This document shows, piece after piece, positions 17,206-26,618 of a DNA stretch of 64,000 nt. Each line of letters begins with the position of its first letter. Positions within the stretch are counted from its first letter, which is position 1. This DNA comes from Lachnospiraceae bacterium (GTDB lineage Bacteria; Bacillota; Clostridia; Lachnospirales; Lachnospiraceae): NCBI GenBank assembly GCA_024698715.1, contig JAILRA010000075.1, positions 78,574 through 142,573 on the forward strand, read 5' to 3'. The position numbers and the translations under genes are program-made. The notes below the pieces were generated by a model. That model was given only the letters and a program-made list of their open reading frames with translations. It was not told where the DNA came from and did no database searches.

Positions 17206-20200
17206 ATGTATTTAAAAAGTATTGAAGTACAGGGCTTTAAATCTTTTGCCAACAAAATAGTACTTCAGTTTAACAACGGCATTACCGGAATAGTCGGACC
17301 GAACGGTTCGGGCAAGAGTAATGTAGCCGATGCCGTAAGATGGGTTCTCGGCGAACAAAGAATAAAACAGTTAAGAGGGGCATCCATGCAGGATGTCATT
17401 TTTTCGGGTACGCAATTAAGAAAACCGGTCGGAAGCGCTTATGTTGCGATCACACTTGATAATTCCGATCATGCACTTGCCATAGATTTCGATGAAGTTA
17501 CCGTTGCCAGAAGAATATATCGTTCGGGCGAATCCGAATATCTTATTAACGGTACTGTCTGCAGATTAAAAGATGTTAACGAACTTTTTTATGATACCGG
17601 TATCGGTAAAGAAGGATATTCAATTATCGGTCAGGGCCAGATCGACAAGATCTTAAGTTCCAAGCCTGAAGACAGACGTGAACTTTTCGATGAAGCTGCA
17701 GGTATCGTCAAATTTAAAAGACGTAAGGTTGAAGCATTAAAGAAACTTGAAAATGAAAGAGCCAACCTTGTCAGGGTGACGGATATTCTTTCCGAACTCG
17801 ACAGACAGATCGGTCCTCTTGAAAAGCAGTCTCAAAAAGCCAAGATCTATCTTTCCAAAAAGGAAGAACTGAAAAAATACGATATCAATGTTTTTTTACT
17901 TGATTCAGCTGTCATAGACGGTAAGATCAACGGCCTTATCGAAAAGGAAAAGATCGCTCAAAAGGATTTTGAAGAGGCGAACATTCAGAGTGAGAAATTA
18001 AGAGTAGAATATGAAGAAGTTGAAAATATTCTTGCTCACCTTGAAGAAGAAATAGAAAAGAACAGAAATACCATTTCAAACGGCAATGTCCAGCGCGAAA
18101 AGCTTGAAGGTGAGATCAATCTGATCAATGAACAGATTTCCACTGCTACCGGTAATATCGAACATCTGAATTCAAGACTTGAAAATCTTGATTCTTCCAT
18201 TGCGTCCAAAAACAAGGAAATCCAATCTGTTCTTGAATCTAAAAAGAACATCGATCTGGCAATGGAAGATAAGAAGAAGGCATGCGATGAAGCCAAAGCC
18301 TCACTCGAGAAGGTTGAAGCGCAGATTGAAACAGTTTCTTCATATATAGACAAAGGAAACAGTTTTATCATAGAACTTCTTAATGAAAAAGCAACTATCA
18401 AGGGTGAGATTTCGGGTATAGATTCGTCAGTTTCACAAATGAACATCAGACTTTCGGAAGTGAACGGCAAACTTCTTACGGCTAAATCAGTTGAAGAGAA
18501 GCATAACGAAGAGGTCAGAAAATTTGAAGAAGAATTCAATAAGATAACCGAAGAGATCAAAGAACTTACTCAAAAAGGCAAGGAACTTGATGCTCAGACC
18601 GGTAAATTCCGTGAAGAACTGACTGTCTGCGATGATAAACTCAAAGAAGCGCAGTCCAGATATCATCAGGAAAAATCCAGACTGGATGCTATTTCCAATA
18701 TATCTGAAAGATATGACGGATTTAATTCATCAATTAAAAGAGTGATGGAACAGAAATCTTCGGATAAACGCATTATCGGTGTTGTTGCCGATATCATCAA
18801 AGTTTCCAAAGAGTATGAAACAGCCATAGAGATCGCACTCGGCGGTAATATCCAGAATATCGTAACTAAAGATGAAGACTGTGCGAAGAATCTTATTGAA
18901 CTTCTGAAGAAAGAAAGAGCCGGAAGAGCGACTTTTCTTCCTCTTACATCACTTACCAATCCTCAGGAATTCAAACAGCCCGAGGCTTTAAATGAAAAAG
19001 GCGTTCTCGGGAAAGCAGATGAGATCGTAGAGATAGCACCGGAATACGAGAGTGTTGCCAAAACACTTCTCGGTCGTATTCTGGTTGTCGACAATGTTGA
19101 TAATGCACTTAAAATTGCAAGAAAATATGACTTCGGTATCAGAATGGTCACGCTTGAAGGCGAAATGCTCATTCCCGGAGGCGGTATCAGCGGCGGTAAT
19201 TTCAAGAACAATTCGAATCTTCTCGGAAGACGAAGAGAAATAGAAGAGCTTGAAAAGAAAGTTAAGGAACTCAACAAGGAACAGAACAGGATCCTCGAAG
19301 AAATAGAAGATATAAAATCAAAAAGAAACAAAGTCCGTACCGAGATCATAAAGAATAAAGACGATCTTCAGAATGCGTATATCAGACAGAATACCGCAAG
19401 GATGAACATTGAAAACGAAAAAGAAAAGATCGGTACTTCACTTTCTGATTTTGAGGCATTAAAAGAAGAAGCAGCCAAGATAAATCTGGATCTTGAATCT
19501 TACGAAAAGCTCAAGACCGAAAAACAAAAACTTCTGGATGAATCTCTTGTAAAAGAAGAAAACGAAAAGAAGATAACCGAAGAAAAGCAGGCTGAACTCA
19601 ATGTATTGAAAAATGAGGAAAGTGAAAAGATCAATGCTGTTAATGCTGCCCAGCTTGTAATGGAAAAACTGGTTCAGCAACAGGATTTTGAACAGTCAAA
19701 TCTTGACAGACTTAATTCGGAAGCCGACAGACTTGTTAAAGACAAGGAAGAAGTTCTCAATTCACGAAACCTTTCAGATAAGGAAATCGAGAGAAAGAAA
19801 CAGGATCTGGAGAGCATAAAGGAAACGATCAAAGCCAGCTTCAGTTATCAGTCCGAGGCTGAGAAGCAGCTTTCTGAAGACATACAGAAAAAAGAAGAAC
19901 TCAGAAAAAAGAGTAAATCCTATATTGATGAAAAAGAAGCCATCAGTCAAAGGATAACCGATTGCGACAAGGAACTTTTCAGATTAAAGACTGCCCGTGA
20001 AAAACAGCAGGAGAATCTTGCTTCGTTCTCATCGTATATCTGGCAGGAATACGACATTACTCTTCAGGATGCCAAACTTTTAAGAGACGAGGAACTCAAC
20101 GATCTTTCGGAAATGAAGAAAAGAGTCCATACTCTTAAGGATGAGATCAAGAAACTGGGCGATGTAAATGTCAATTCCATAGAAGAATACAAAGAAGTAT

Positions 20201-20790
20201 TCGAAAGACATTCATTTTTGTCCACGCAGCATAAGGATCTTCTTGAAGCGGAAAAAGAATTGGTCAAGATCATCGACGAACTTGATGTGGCAATGAGAAC
20301 GCAGTTTAAGGAACAGTTTGGACTCATTTCACTTGAATTCGATAAAGTGTTCAGGGAACTGTTCGGTGGCGGTCAGGCAACTCTGGAACTTCTGGATGAA
20401 GAAGACATACTTGAAGCGGGAATAAAGATCAATGCGCAGCCACCCGGAAAGAAACTGCAGAATATGATGCAGCTTTCAGGCGGTGAAAAGGCACTTACCG
20501 CGATCTCACTTCTTTTTGCCATTCAGAACCTGAAACCTTCACCTTTCTGCCTGCTTGATGAGATTGAAGCCGCACTGGATGAGAGCAATGTTGACAGATT
20601 TGCCAAACATCTGATGAAAATGACAAAGCATACTCAGTTTATCGTCATCACTCACAGAAGAGGTACGATGAACAAAGCCGACAGATTATACGGTATCACC
20701 ATGCAGGAAAAAGGTGTTTCCGCACTGGTAAGCGTCGATCTTGTCGATAAAGAACTCGAAAAAGAAGAGAAGAAAAAGGCGAGCGAATAA
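17206..20790 (+). CDS. smc: Chromosome condensation ATPase Smc
   Basis: 1,194 residues, full length. Walker A GPNGSGKSN (near 32-40), a long coiled coil split by the hinge (about 500-680, with GGGISGGNF), the ABC signature LSGGEKAL (near 1095) and Walker B FCLLDEIEAALD. Smc with ScpA/B organises newly replicated origins. A small hairpin GGAAGC-TTTT-GCTTCC (17144-17159) lies in the rnc-smc gap and may attenuate read-through. The ftsY start follows immediately after its stop. Confidence 0.98.
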   Translation: MYLKSIEVQGFKSFANKIVLQFNNGITGIVGPNGSGKSNVADAVRWVLGEQRIKQLRGASMQDVIFSGTQLRKPVGSAYVAITLDNSDHALAIDFDEVTVARRIYRSGESEYLINGTVCRLKDVNELFYDTGIGKEGYSIIGQGQIDKILSSKPEDRRELFDEAAGIVKFKRRKVEALKKLENERANLVRVTDILSELDRQIGPLEKQSQKAKIYLSKKEELKKYDINVFLLDSAVIDGKINGLIEKEKIAQKDFEEANIQSEKLRVEYEEVENILAHLEEEIEKNRNTISNGNVQREKLEGEINLINEQISTATGNIEHLNSRLENLDSSIASKNKEIQSVLESKKNIDLAMEDKKKACDEAKASLEKVEAQIETVSSYIDKGNSFIIELLNEKATIKGEISGIDSSVSQMNIRLSEVNGKLLTAKSVEEKHNEEVRKFEEEFNKITEEIKELTQKGKELDAQTGKFREELTVCDDKLKEAQSRYHQEKSRLDAISNISERYDGFNSSIKRVMEQKSSDKRIIGVVADIIKVSKEYETAIEIALGGNIQNIVTKDEDCAKNLIELLKKERAGRATFLPLTSLTNPQEFKQPEALNEKGVLGKADEIVEIAPEYESVAKTLLGRILVVDNVDNALKIARKYDFGIRMVTLEGEMLIPGGGISGGNFKNNSNLLGRRREIEELEKKVKELNKEQNRILEEIEDIKSKRNKVRTEIIKNKDDLQNAYIRQNTARMNIENEKEKIGTSLSDFEALKEEAAKINLDLESYEKLKTEKQKLLDESLVKEENEKKITEEKQAELNVLKNEESEKINAVNAAQLVMEKLVQQQDFEQSNLDRLNSEADRLVKDKEEVLNSRNLSDKEIERKKQDLESIKETIKASFSYQSEAEKQLSEDIQKKEELRKKSKSYIDEKEAISQRITDCDKELFRLKTAREKQQENLASFSSYIWQEYDITLQDAKLLRDEELNDLSEMKKRVHTLKDEIKKLGDVNVNSIEEYKEVFERHSFLSTQHKDLLEAEKELVKIIDELDVAMRTQFKEQFGLISLEFDKVFRELFGGGQATLELLDEEDILEAGIKINAQPPGKKLQNMMQLSGGEKALTAISLLFAIQNLKPSPFCLLDEIEAALDESNVDRFAKHLMKMTKHTQFIVITHRRGTMNKADRLYGITMQEKGVSALVSVDLVDKELEKEEKKKASE

Positions 20791-21720
20791 ATGGAAAAAG
20801 AAAAAGGCGGATTTTTTGCCAAACTTAAGAACGGATTAAATAAAACCAGGATTAATCTTCTGGATGGTCTCGACAGTGTATTTCACGGATTCAGTGAGAT
20901 TGACGATGATTTTTATGAGGAACTTGAAGAAGTTCTTGTTATGGCCGATATAGGTGTTCAGACGACAGGTGAGATCATTGAAGAGATCAAGACTCTGGTC
21001 AAGGTTGAACATATCAAAAGACCTGAGGATTGCAGAGAATATCTTATAAATCTTCTTGCCGAAAGACTCGACATCGGTGAGAATCAGTATCTGTTTGAAA
21101 AAGAAAGATCGATCATATTTGTCATAGGTGTGAACGGTGTCGGAAAGACAACCTCGATCGGAAAACTGGCTTATAATTTTAAAGCCGATAACAGAAGAGT
21201 TCTGATCGCAGCTGCTGATACCTTCAGAGCCGCTGCAACCGAACAGCTTGAAGCATGGGCGAATCGCGTCGGCGTTCCCATGGTAGGCGCAAAAGAAGGT
21301 ACGGATCCCGCCAGCGTTATCTTTGATGCGCTCCAGTCCGCAAAAGCCAAAGATGTGGATATTCTTTTATGCGATACGGCCGGACGTCTTCACAATAAGA
21401 AGAATCTTATGGAAGAACTTAAAAAGATGAACCGTATAATCGATAAGGAATTTCCGGGAATACACAGGGAAAACCTGCTCGTTCTCGATGCATCGACAGG
21501 TCAGAATGCTCTTAATCAGGCCAAAGAGTTTAAGGATGCATGTAATATTACGGGAATTATACTTACCAAGATGGACGGTACCGCAAAGGGCGGGATCGCG
21601 ATAGCAATCTGGCAGGAACTCGGTATTCCGGTTAAATACATAGGAGTCGGAGAAGGTATCGAGGATCTTCAGAAATTTGATTCAAAATCTTTTGTAAAGG
21701 CTATTTTTGATAATGATTAA
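20791..21720 (+). CDS. ftsY: Signal recognition particle receptor FtsY
   Basis: 309 residues, a form with a short N-terminal region. The SRP GTPase NG domain shows GVNGVGKTTSIGKL (G1), DTFRAAA, CDTAGRLHNKKNLMEEL (G3) and LTKMDGTAKGG (G4). It receives SRP-ribosome complexes at the membrane. Zero spacing from smc; a strong terminator ends the transcript just after it. Confidence 0.97.
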   Translation: MEKEKGGFFAKLKNGLNKTRINLLDGLDSVFHGFSEIDDDFYEELEEVLVMADIGVQTTGEIIEEIKTLVKVEHIKRPEDCREYLINLLAERLDIGENQYLFEKERSIIFVIGVNGVGKTTSIGKLAYNFKADNRRVLIAAADTFRAAATEQLEAWANRVGVPMVGAKEGTDPASVIFDALQSAKAKDVDILLCDTAGRLHNKKNLMEELKKMNRIIDKEFPGIHRENLLVLDASTGQNALNQAKEFKDACNITGIILTKMDGTAKGGIAIAIWQELGIPVKYIGVGEGIEDLQKFDSKSFVKAIFDND

Positions 21721-21742
21721 TTCAAAAATCAATATATTTAAG

Positions 21743-21782
21743 CGGTGTCAAGTAAAAAGTCTTGACACCGTATTTTTATTTT
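21743..21782 (+). terminator. Intrinsic terminator after ftsY
   Basis: CGGTGTCAAG (21743-21752), 8-nt loop, CTTGACACCG (21761-21770), then a T-rich tail. Its downstream arm contains the -35 box of the next promoter. Confidence 0.9.
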
Positions 21783-21790
21783 GTTATATT
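21762..21790 (+). promoter_or_regulatory. ylxM-ffh promoter embedded in the ftsY terminator
   Basis: TTGACA (21762-21767) inside the terminator stem, 17-bp spacer, TATATT (21785-21790). The leader to ylxM is about 68 nt and shows no obvious known element. Confidence 0.75.
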
Positions 21791-21865
21791 AATTAGGCTG
21801 GTCCCAAAATGGGCATTCGGCAATGATGTTGATCTGCTCATGACATTTTGACGAAGGAGTTTTAA

Positions 21866-22204
21866 ATGGAAAGAATTGTCGAGAGATCTGTTTTATTTGA
21901 TATTTACGGCAATCTTCTGACCGAACATCAGAGAAAGATATATTCGGATGTGGTCGATAACGATTATTCTCTTTCGGAGATAGGCGAGGAAATGGGTATT
22001 TCCAGACAGGGAGTTCATGATGCCATCAAAAGGATCGACAAAACACTTAATGAATACGAAGATAAGCTGCATATTGCGGAAAGTTATCTTAAGAATAAAG
22101 AAATAATCGAAAGATTAAGAGAAGTGACCCGGAATATTGAGATTTCGGATAATGAAAAAGAATTGATCAATGAATTGATAGATGAACTTGCAGAGGGATT
22201 GTAA
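21866..22204 (+). CDS. ylxM: SRP-associated HTH protein YlxM
   Basis: 112 residues. A helix-turn-helix with sigma-4-like sequence (YSDVVDNDYSLSEIGEEMGISRQGVHDAIKR, cited in part) identifies the UPF0122/YlxM family, which is always beside ffh and has been linked to SRP function. The SD is AAGGAG. Its stop overlaps the ffh start by one base. Confidence 0.92.
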   Translation: MERIVERSVLFDIYGNLLTEHQRKIYSDVVDNDYSLSEIGEEMGISRQGVHDAIKRIDKTLNEYEDKLHIAESYLKNKEIIERLREVTRNIEISDNEKELINELIDELAEGL

Positions 22205-23589
22205 TGGCTTTTGAAAATTTAACGGACAAACTTACAAAAGTATTTAAGAATCTGCGTTCAAAAGGCAGACTTACCGAAGAAGACGTCAAAGTCGCATTAA
22301 AAGAAGTAAAACTGGCCTTGCTTGAAGCTGACGTTAACTATAAGGTTGTAAAGAACTTTATCAAATCCGTGGAAGAGAGAGCGATCGGAACCGAAGTTCT
22401 CGAAGGTCTCAATCCCGGACAGGCGGTTGTTAAGATCGTTAACGAGGAGCTTACCAAAACTCTCGGTGACGAAACCGTTGAACTTAAATTTGAACCCGGA
22501 CAGGCAATAACGGTCATCATGCTCTGCGGCCTTCAGGGTGCAGGTAAAACCACCACAGCTGCAAAACTTGCAGGACAGTTTATAAAGAAGGGTAAGAAAC
22601 CACTACTTGTTGCACTTGATGTTTATCGTCCAGCTGCTATCAAACAGCTGCAGGTCAACGGTGAAAAACAGGGCGTGGATGTTTTCTCGATGGGAGACAA
22701 TGTAAAGCCTGTTGAGATAGCAAAACAGAGTATCGAATTCGCAAAACAGAATCATCATAATGTTATCATCTTCGATACCGCAGGACGTTTGCATATAGAT
22801 GATGCTCTGATGCAGGAGCTTGTTGAGATAAAGAAAAATGTTACCGTTCATAAAACCATTCTTGTTGTAGACGCGATGATCGGTCAGGATTCCGTAAATG
22901 TTGCAAAGGATTTCAATGACAGGATCGGAATTGACGGACTTATCTTAAGCAAGATGGACGGTGATACAAGAGGCGGTGCGGCACTTTCGATCAAAGCCGT
23001 TACCGGAGTGCCCATTCTTTATGTAGGTATGGGAGAGAAGCTTTCCGATCTTGAACAGTTCTATCCTGACAGAATGGCCAACAGGATCCTGGGAATGGGC
23101 GATGTCCTTACGCTTATCGATAAGGTCATGCAGGAAACCGAGGAAATCGATACAGATAAAGAAAAGGATATGATGGCCCGCCTGAAAAAAGGCAAGTTTG
23201 ATTTCAATGACTACCTTGAGAGTATGAACCAGATGAAAAAGATGGGCGGTCTATCATCGATGCTCGGTCTGATGCCCAATATGGGAATCTCAAAGGATGA
23301 TCTTGAAGGTGCCATTGATGAAAAACAGATGAAACAGATGGAAGCAATCGTGCTTTCCATGACCAAGAAAGAGAGATCGAACCCCAAGCTTTTGAATCCT
23401 CAGAGAAAACACAGGATCGCAAAAGGTGCGGGTGTTGATATAGCCGTAGTAAACAGATTCGTAAAACAGTTTGAACAGACGCAGAAGCTTATGAAACAGA
23501 TGCCGGGTCTTATGGGCGGCAAGAAAAAAGGACGTTTCGGCGGCTTCGGAGGCATGGGCGGACCCGGAGGATTCAAAATGCCTTTTTAA
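22204..23589 (+). CDS. ffh: Signal recognition particle protein Ffh
   Basis: 461 residues. N and G domains contain GLQGAGKTTTAAKLA (G1), DVYRPAAI, FDTAGRLHIDD (G3) and SKMDGDTRGG (G4). The Met-rich M domain (about 300-440) binds SRP RNA and signal peptides and ends in a Gly/Met/Phe-rich tail. It pairs with FtsY encoded just upstream. Translationally coupled to ylxM. Confidence 0.98.
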   Translation: MAFENLTDKLTKVFKNLRSKGRLTEEDVKVALKEVKLALLEADVNYKVVKNFIKSVEERAIGTEVLEGLNPGQAVVKIVNEELTKTLGDETVELKFEPGQAITVIMLCGLQGAGKTTTAAKLAGQFIKKGKKPLLVALDVYRPAAIKQLQVNGEKQGVDVFSMGDNVKPVEIAKQSIEFAKQNHHNVIIFDTAGRLHIDDALMQELVEIKKNVTVHKTILVVDAMIGQDSVNVAKDFNDRIGIDGLILSKMDGDTRGGAALSIKAVTGVPILYVGMGEKLSDLEQFYPDRMANRILGMGDVLTLIDKVMQETEEIDTDKEKDMMARLKKGKFDFNDYLESMNQMKKMGGLSSMLGLMPNMGISKDDLEGAIDEKQMKQMEAIVLSMTKKERSNPKLLNPQRKHRIAKGAGVDIAVVNRFVKQFEQTQKLMKQMPGLMGGKKKGRFGGFGGMGGPGGFKMPF

Positions 23590-23660
23590 CAAGTCAATTC
23601 CTTCCTTTCGGAAGATTTTGAAATAAATATTTTATATATAATTTTATGGAGGACTAAAAA

Positions 23661-23906
23661 ATGTCAGTTAAAATCAGATTAAGCAGAATGGGTTATAAGA
23701 GAAATCCTATTTACAGAATCGTAGTTTCAGATTCAAGAACTGCAAGAAACGGCGGATGCATTGAAGAGATCGGTACATATGATCCCAACAAGAATCCTTC
23801 CGAATTCAAAGTAAACGAAGAATTGGCTAAGAAGTGGCTCAACAACGGTGCTCAGCCTACAGAAACAGTTGCTAAGATCTTTAAGATTGCAGGTATTGAA
23901 AAATAA
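23661..23906 (+). CDS. rpsP: 30S ribosomal protein S16
   Basis: 81 residues with the family start [20 protein letters not shown] and the conserved [16 protein letters not shown] before the ATG. It follows ffh as usual and is followed by khpA 27 bp downstream. Confidence 0.98.
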   Translation: MSVKIRLSRMGYKRNPIYRIVVSDSRTARNGGCIEEIGTYDPNKNPSEFKVNEELAKKWLNNGAQPTETVAKIFKIAGIEK

Positions 23907-23933
23907 TTGGAATGATTCACAGGAGGCAAATTC

Positions 23934-24161
23934 GTGAAAGAACTTGTAGAAACTATTGCGAAAGCTCTTGTAGATCATCCCGAAGAAGTAACCGTAACTG
24001 AAAACGTTGACGGAAAAAACGTTGAAATTAATCTTCATGTTGCGCAGAGCGACATGGGTAAGGTAATCGGAAAGCAGGGAAGAATAGCCAAAGCAATCAG
24101 AATGGTTGTTAAGGCTGCGTCTGTTAAGGATGATTTACAGGTAGATGTAAATATTGAGTGA
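23934..24161 (+). CDS. khpA: KH-domain RNA-binding protein KhpA
   Basis: 75 residues, initiated by GTG at 23934 with SD AGGAGG. The KH signature MGKVIGKQGRIAKAIR is present. KhpA, usually with KhpB/Jag, binds RNA and affects cell elongation and division in Firmicutes. It normally precedes rimM and trmD, but here its TGA abuts the end of a gene on the opposite strand. Confidence 0.94.
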   Translation: MKELVETIAKALVDHPEEVTVTENVDGKNVEINLHVAQSDMGKVIGKQGRIAKAIRMVVKAASVKDDLQVDVNIE

Positions 24162-24428
24162 TCAGTCTTCCTCGATTATCTGAATTTCAAGATAGTCGAA
24201 ATCGATTGATTCAATGAAAGAATCCTTTGAAAAACGTGTTTTAGAAACAGATTTGAATTCGGAAATGTTTTTGTCGAGCCAGATAGGTACGGGCAGATCC
24301 AGATCCAGACATCCGGTTTCAAGGGATTTGAAGACTTTGTGAGTACGCGTGTCATTGCTTTCGTCTTTAATAGTCAGATCTTTTATAAGATGATTGTCTT
24401 TGATTTCTTTAATCCATAGTCTGAACAT
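24162..24428 (-). CDS. Uncharacterised 88-residue protein in place of rimM-trmD
   Basis: 88 residues, mostly beta/acidic with no motif I can assign; it opens MFRLWIKEIKDNHLIKDL and ends IQIIEED. I recall similar small proteins in Lachnospiraceae, none with a known function. SD GAGGT is correctly spaced before the ATG at 24428. Its stop codon directly abuts the khpA stop (no bases between), and no terminator separates the converging genes. It is inverted relative to the rest of the ribosomal cluster. Confidence 0.75.
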   Translation of the reverse strand: MFRLWIKEIKDNHLIKDLTIKDESNDTRTHKVFKSLETGCLDLDLPVPIWLDKNISEFKSVSKTRFSKDSFIESIDFDYLEIQIIEED

Positions 24429-24550
24429 AGATTACCTCGAAGAATTAATGTCTGCAATTGTATCAATAACGAATATATTCTACCATATCTTGATGGGATT
24501 ATTCGTATAATTTTATAATTTTGTTGAAAATTAAATAAAGTATTGAATAA

Positions 24551-24579
24551 TTGCTGTTTTTGTGGTAATTTATTATAGT
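24551..24579 (+). promoter_or_regulatory. rplS promoter
   Basis: TTGCTG (24551-24556), 17-bp spacer, TATAGT (24574-24579). The leader is about 61 nt and could hold an L19-type autoregulatory structure, which I cannot verify by eye. Confidence 0.6.
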
Positions 24580-24646
24580 TGCGTAAAGAGATGGTCCGCT
24601 GAGCATATTGACTTATGAACATCCGATGAAACAAAAGGAGTATAAA

Positions 24647-24991
24647 ATGAACGAAATTATCAAAGAAATTGAAAGTGCTCAGTTAAAAGAGAGCGTTCCT
24701 TCTTTTGAAGTCGGTGATACCGTTAAGGTTCACAACAGAATTCAGGAAGGTAACAAAACAAGAATCCAGATCTTCGAAGGTACTGTTATCAAAGTACAGG
24801 GCGGATCAAACCGTCAGACATTTACGGTACGTAAGATTTCAAACGGCTGCGGTGTTGAGAAGACATGGCCCATTCATTCTCCCAACGTTGTAAACGTTGA
24901 AGTTGTTCGTAAAGGTAAGATCAGAAGAGCTAAACTTTTCTACTTAAGAGACAGAGTAGGAAAGAAAGCAAAAGTAAAAGAAAGAATTTAA
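24647..24991 (+). CDS. rplS: 50S ribosomal protein L19
   Basis: 114 residues from the ATG at 24647, which has SD AAAGGAG; an in-frame ATG at 24617 and other upstream codons lack one. Conserved L19 segments: [37 protein letters not shown] and [20 protein letters not shown] (each cited in part). It sits at the 30S-50S interface. Own promoter and terminator, so it is separated from rpsP-khpA here. Confidence 0.97.
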   Translation: MNEIIKEIESAQLKESVPSFEVGDTVKVHNRIQEGNKTRIQIFEGTVIKVQGGSNRQTFTVRKISNGCGVEKTWPIHSPNVVNVEVVRKGKIRRAKLFYLRDRVGKKAKVKERI

Positions 24992-25004
24992 TTTCGAACA
25001 CTGA

Positions 25005-25030
25005 GGCAGGATGTGAATCCTGCCTTTTTT
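25005..25030 (+). terminator. Intrinsic terminator after rplS
   Basis: GGCAGGAT (25005-25012), GTGA loop, ATCCTGCC (25017-25024), then six Ts. Confidence 0.93.
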
Positions 25031-25119
25031 ATGCATAATGTTTGACAGATAAAATTTGCGAATATATGGATAAATATAGTATAATAAATATTTGATGATT
25101 TTTGATTTCCGGTGAAAAG

Positions 25120-25704
25120 ATGAAAAAAAGAAAAGGTCTTACTTTCATAAAAAAAGAAAAAAAGATTAAGCCTCATCATTTTACATGGGTTTTTGTACTT
25201 TTGTTCTGGATGGCTGCTGTTTCCTTTATTGCATTTGTCCTTGTTCTTATATTCGGAACAAGAAGTGTGGTTATCGGAGACAGTATGAATCCTCTTTTGT
25301 ACAATTCTGAAGTTGTTTTGATAAACAAATCATCATTTTTGATATTAAAACCTCAGGTTAACGATATCATAGCTTTTTATCCCAACGGAAATACCAAATC
25401 TCATTTTTACATCAAAAGAGTAGTTGCGGTCCCCGGAGACAAGGTTCTTATTCAAAACGGTCGCCTTTATGTGAATGATGAACTTTTTGAATTTGAAGGT
25501 CTCTATGAACCGATGGAATATGCCGGTATGGCCGAAAATGAGATCGTGCTTGAAAAAGATGAATTCTTTGTGCTGGGCGACAACAGAAAAGAATCCGAAG
25601 ATTCGAGATACGGTAATATCGGTCCGGTAAAAAGAGATGATATCATCGGGCGTGTTTGGTTTCATTTTAAATACGGTGACGAAAAAGCCGGTCTGGTAAA
25701 ATAA
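25120..25704 (+). CDS. lepB: Type I signal peptidase (first copy)
   Basis: 194 residues from ATG 25120. A basic N-terminus and one membrane helix (about 23-47) precede the catalytic domain. Nucleophile Ser55 lies in GDSMNP and the general base Lys99 in YIKRVVAVPGD; the C-terminal box GDNRKESEDSRYG is present. It cleaves Sec signal peptides outside the membrane. One base separates its stop from rbgA. A second lepB lies on the other side of rbgA. Confidence 0.94.
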   Translation: MKKRKGLTFIKKEKKIKPHHFTWVFVLLFWMAAVSFIAFVLVLIFGTRSVVIGDSMNPLLYNSEVVLINKSSFLILKPQVNDIIAFYPNGNTKSHFYIKRVVAVPGDKVLIQNGRLYVNDELFEFEGLYEPMEYAGMAENEIVLEKDEFFVLGDNRKESEDSRYGNIGPVKRDDIIGRVWFHFKYGDEKAGLVK

Positions 25705-25705
25705 T

Positions 25706-26596
25706 ATGTCTGAAAACAGAAAAATAGAAAAAATCGATAAAGACAAACCGAATATAAACTGGTATCCAGGTCATATGACCAAAGCCGTCAGGATGATGGA
25801 AGAGAATATCAAACTTGTGGATCTGGTCATAGAGATCATTGATGCCAGAGCACCTCTTTCTTCGAGGAATCCGGATATCGACAGACTTGCTAAGAACAAA
25901 TTCCGCCTTGTTCTGATGAACAAATCGGATATGGCTGATAAAGAAGAAAATCTCAGATGGGTTTCTTATTTTGAAGAGAAAAACATCAAATGCGTTCTTA
26001 TCAATTCCAGGACCAAGCAGGGGATAAATAATCTGGATAAGATCATAAGAGAAGTCTGCAGGGAAAAGATCGAACGTGATAAAAAAAGAGGAATAGTCAA
26101 AAGAAGCATAAAATGTATGGTAGTGGGAATTCCCAATGTCGGAAAATCCACGTTTATCAATGCTCTGTCGGGTAAAGCTTCCGCGAAAACAGGTAATAAG
26201 CCGGGAGTCACCAAAGGAAAACAGTGGATAAGCATAAAAAATGATTTTGAACTGCTGGACACACCCGGTATCCTCTGGCCTAAGTTTGAAGATAAAAGTA
26301 CCGGCGTGGTTCTGGCGCTCATCGGTTCCGTCAACGATGACATCCTTCAGTTTGAAGAACTTGCTTTCAGTCTCATAAGTGAACTGAATGCCAAATATCC
26401 CGGAATATTCAAAGAAAAACTCGATATCGATGCCACTGATGAGATCGACATCCTGAAAGAGTATTCCGAAAAAAGAAGTCTTCTAAAAGCAGGCGGCGAG
26501 ATCGATGTTCAGAGAGGAGCCAAAATGCTCATAGATGATTTCCGAAGCAATAAACTCGGTTATTTTACATTGGATAATATTCCCGAAAATCAATAA
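25706..26596 (+). CDS. rbgA: Ribosome biogenesis GTPase RbgA (YlqF)
   Basis: 296 residues. Circularly permuted GTPase: G4 NKSD (72-75) precedes G1 GIPNVGKS (141-148) and G3 DTPG (185-188). The N-terminal NWYPGHMTKA motif is typical of RbgA, which acts late in 50S assembly. It lies between two signal peptidase genes and before rnhB, matching the ylqF-rnhB-ylqG-ylqH order known from Bacillus subtilis. Confidence 0.96.
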   Translation: MSENRKIEKIDKDKPNINWYPGHMTKAVRMMEENIKLVDLVIEIIDARAPLSSRNPDIDRLAKNKFRLVLMNKSDMADKEENLRWVSYFEEKNIKCVLINSRTKQGINNLDKIIREVCREKIERDKKRGIVKRSIKCMVVGIPNVGKSTFINALSGKASAKTGNKPGVTKGKQWISIKNDFELLDTPGILWPKFEDKSTGVVLALIGSVNDDILQFEELAFSLISELNAKYPGIFKEKLDIDATDEIDILKEYSEKRSLLKAGGEIDVQRGAKMLIDDFRSNKLGYFTLDNIPENQ

Positions 26597-26618
26597 TTAT
26601 CAAAGGACTAATTTTGTT

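Noticed and set aside
24586..24646. L19 autoregulatory leader RNA upstream of rplS
   Set aside because: A leader of suitable length exists, but I could not confirm the consensus structure by eye; a covariance-model search would decide.
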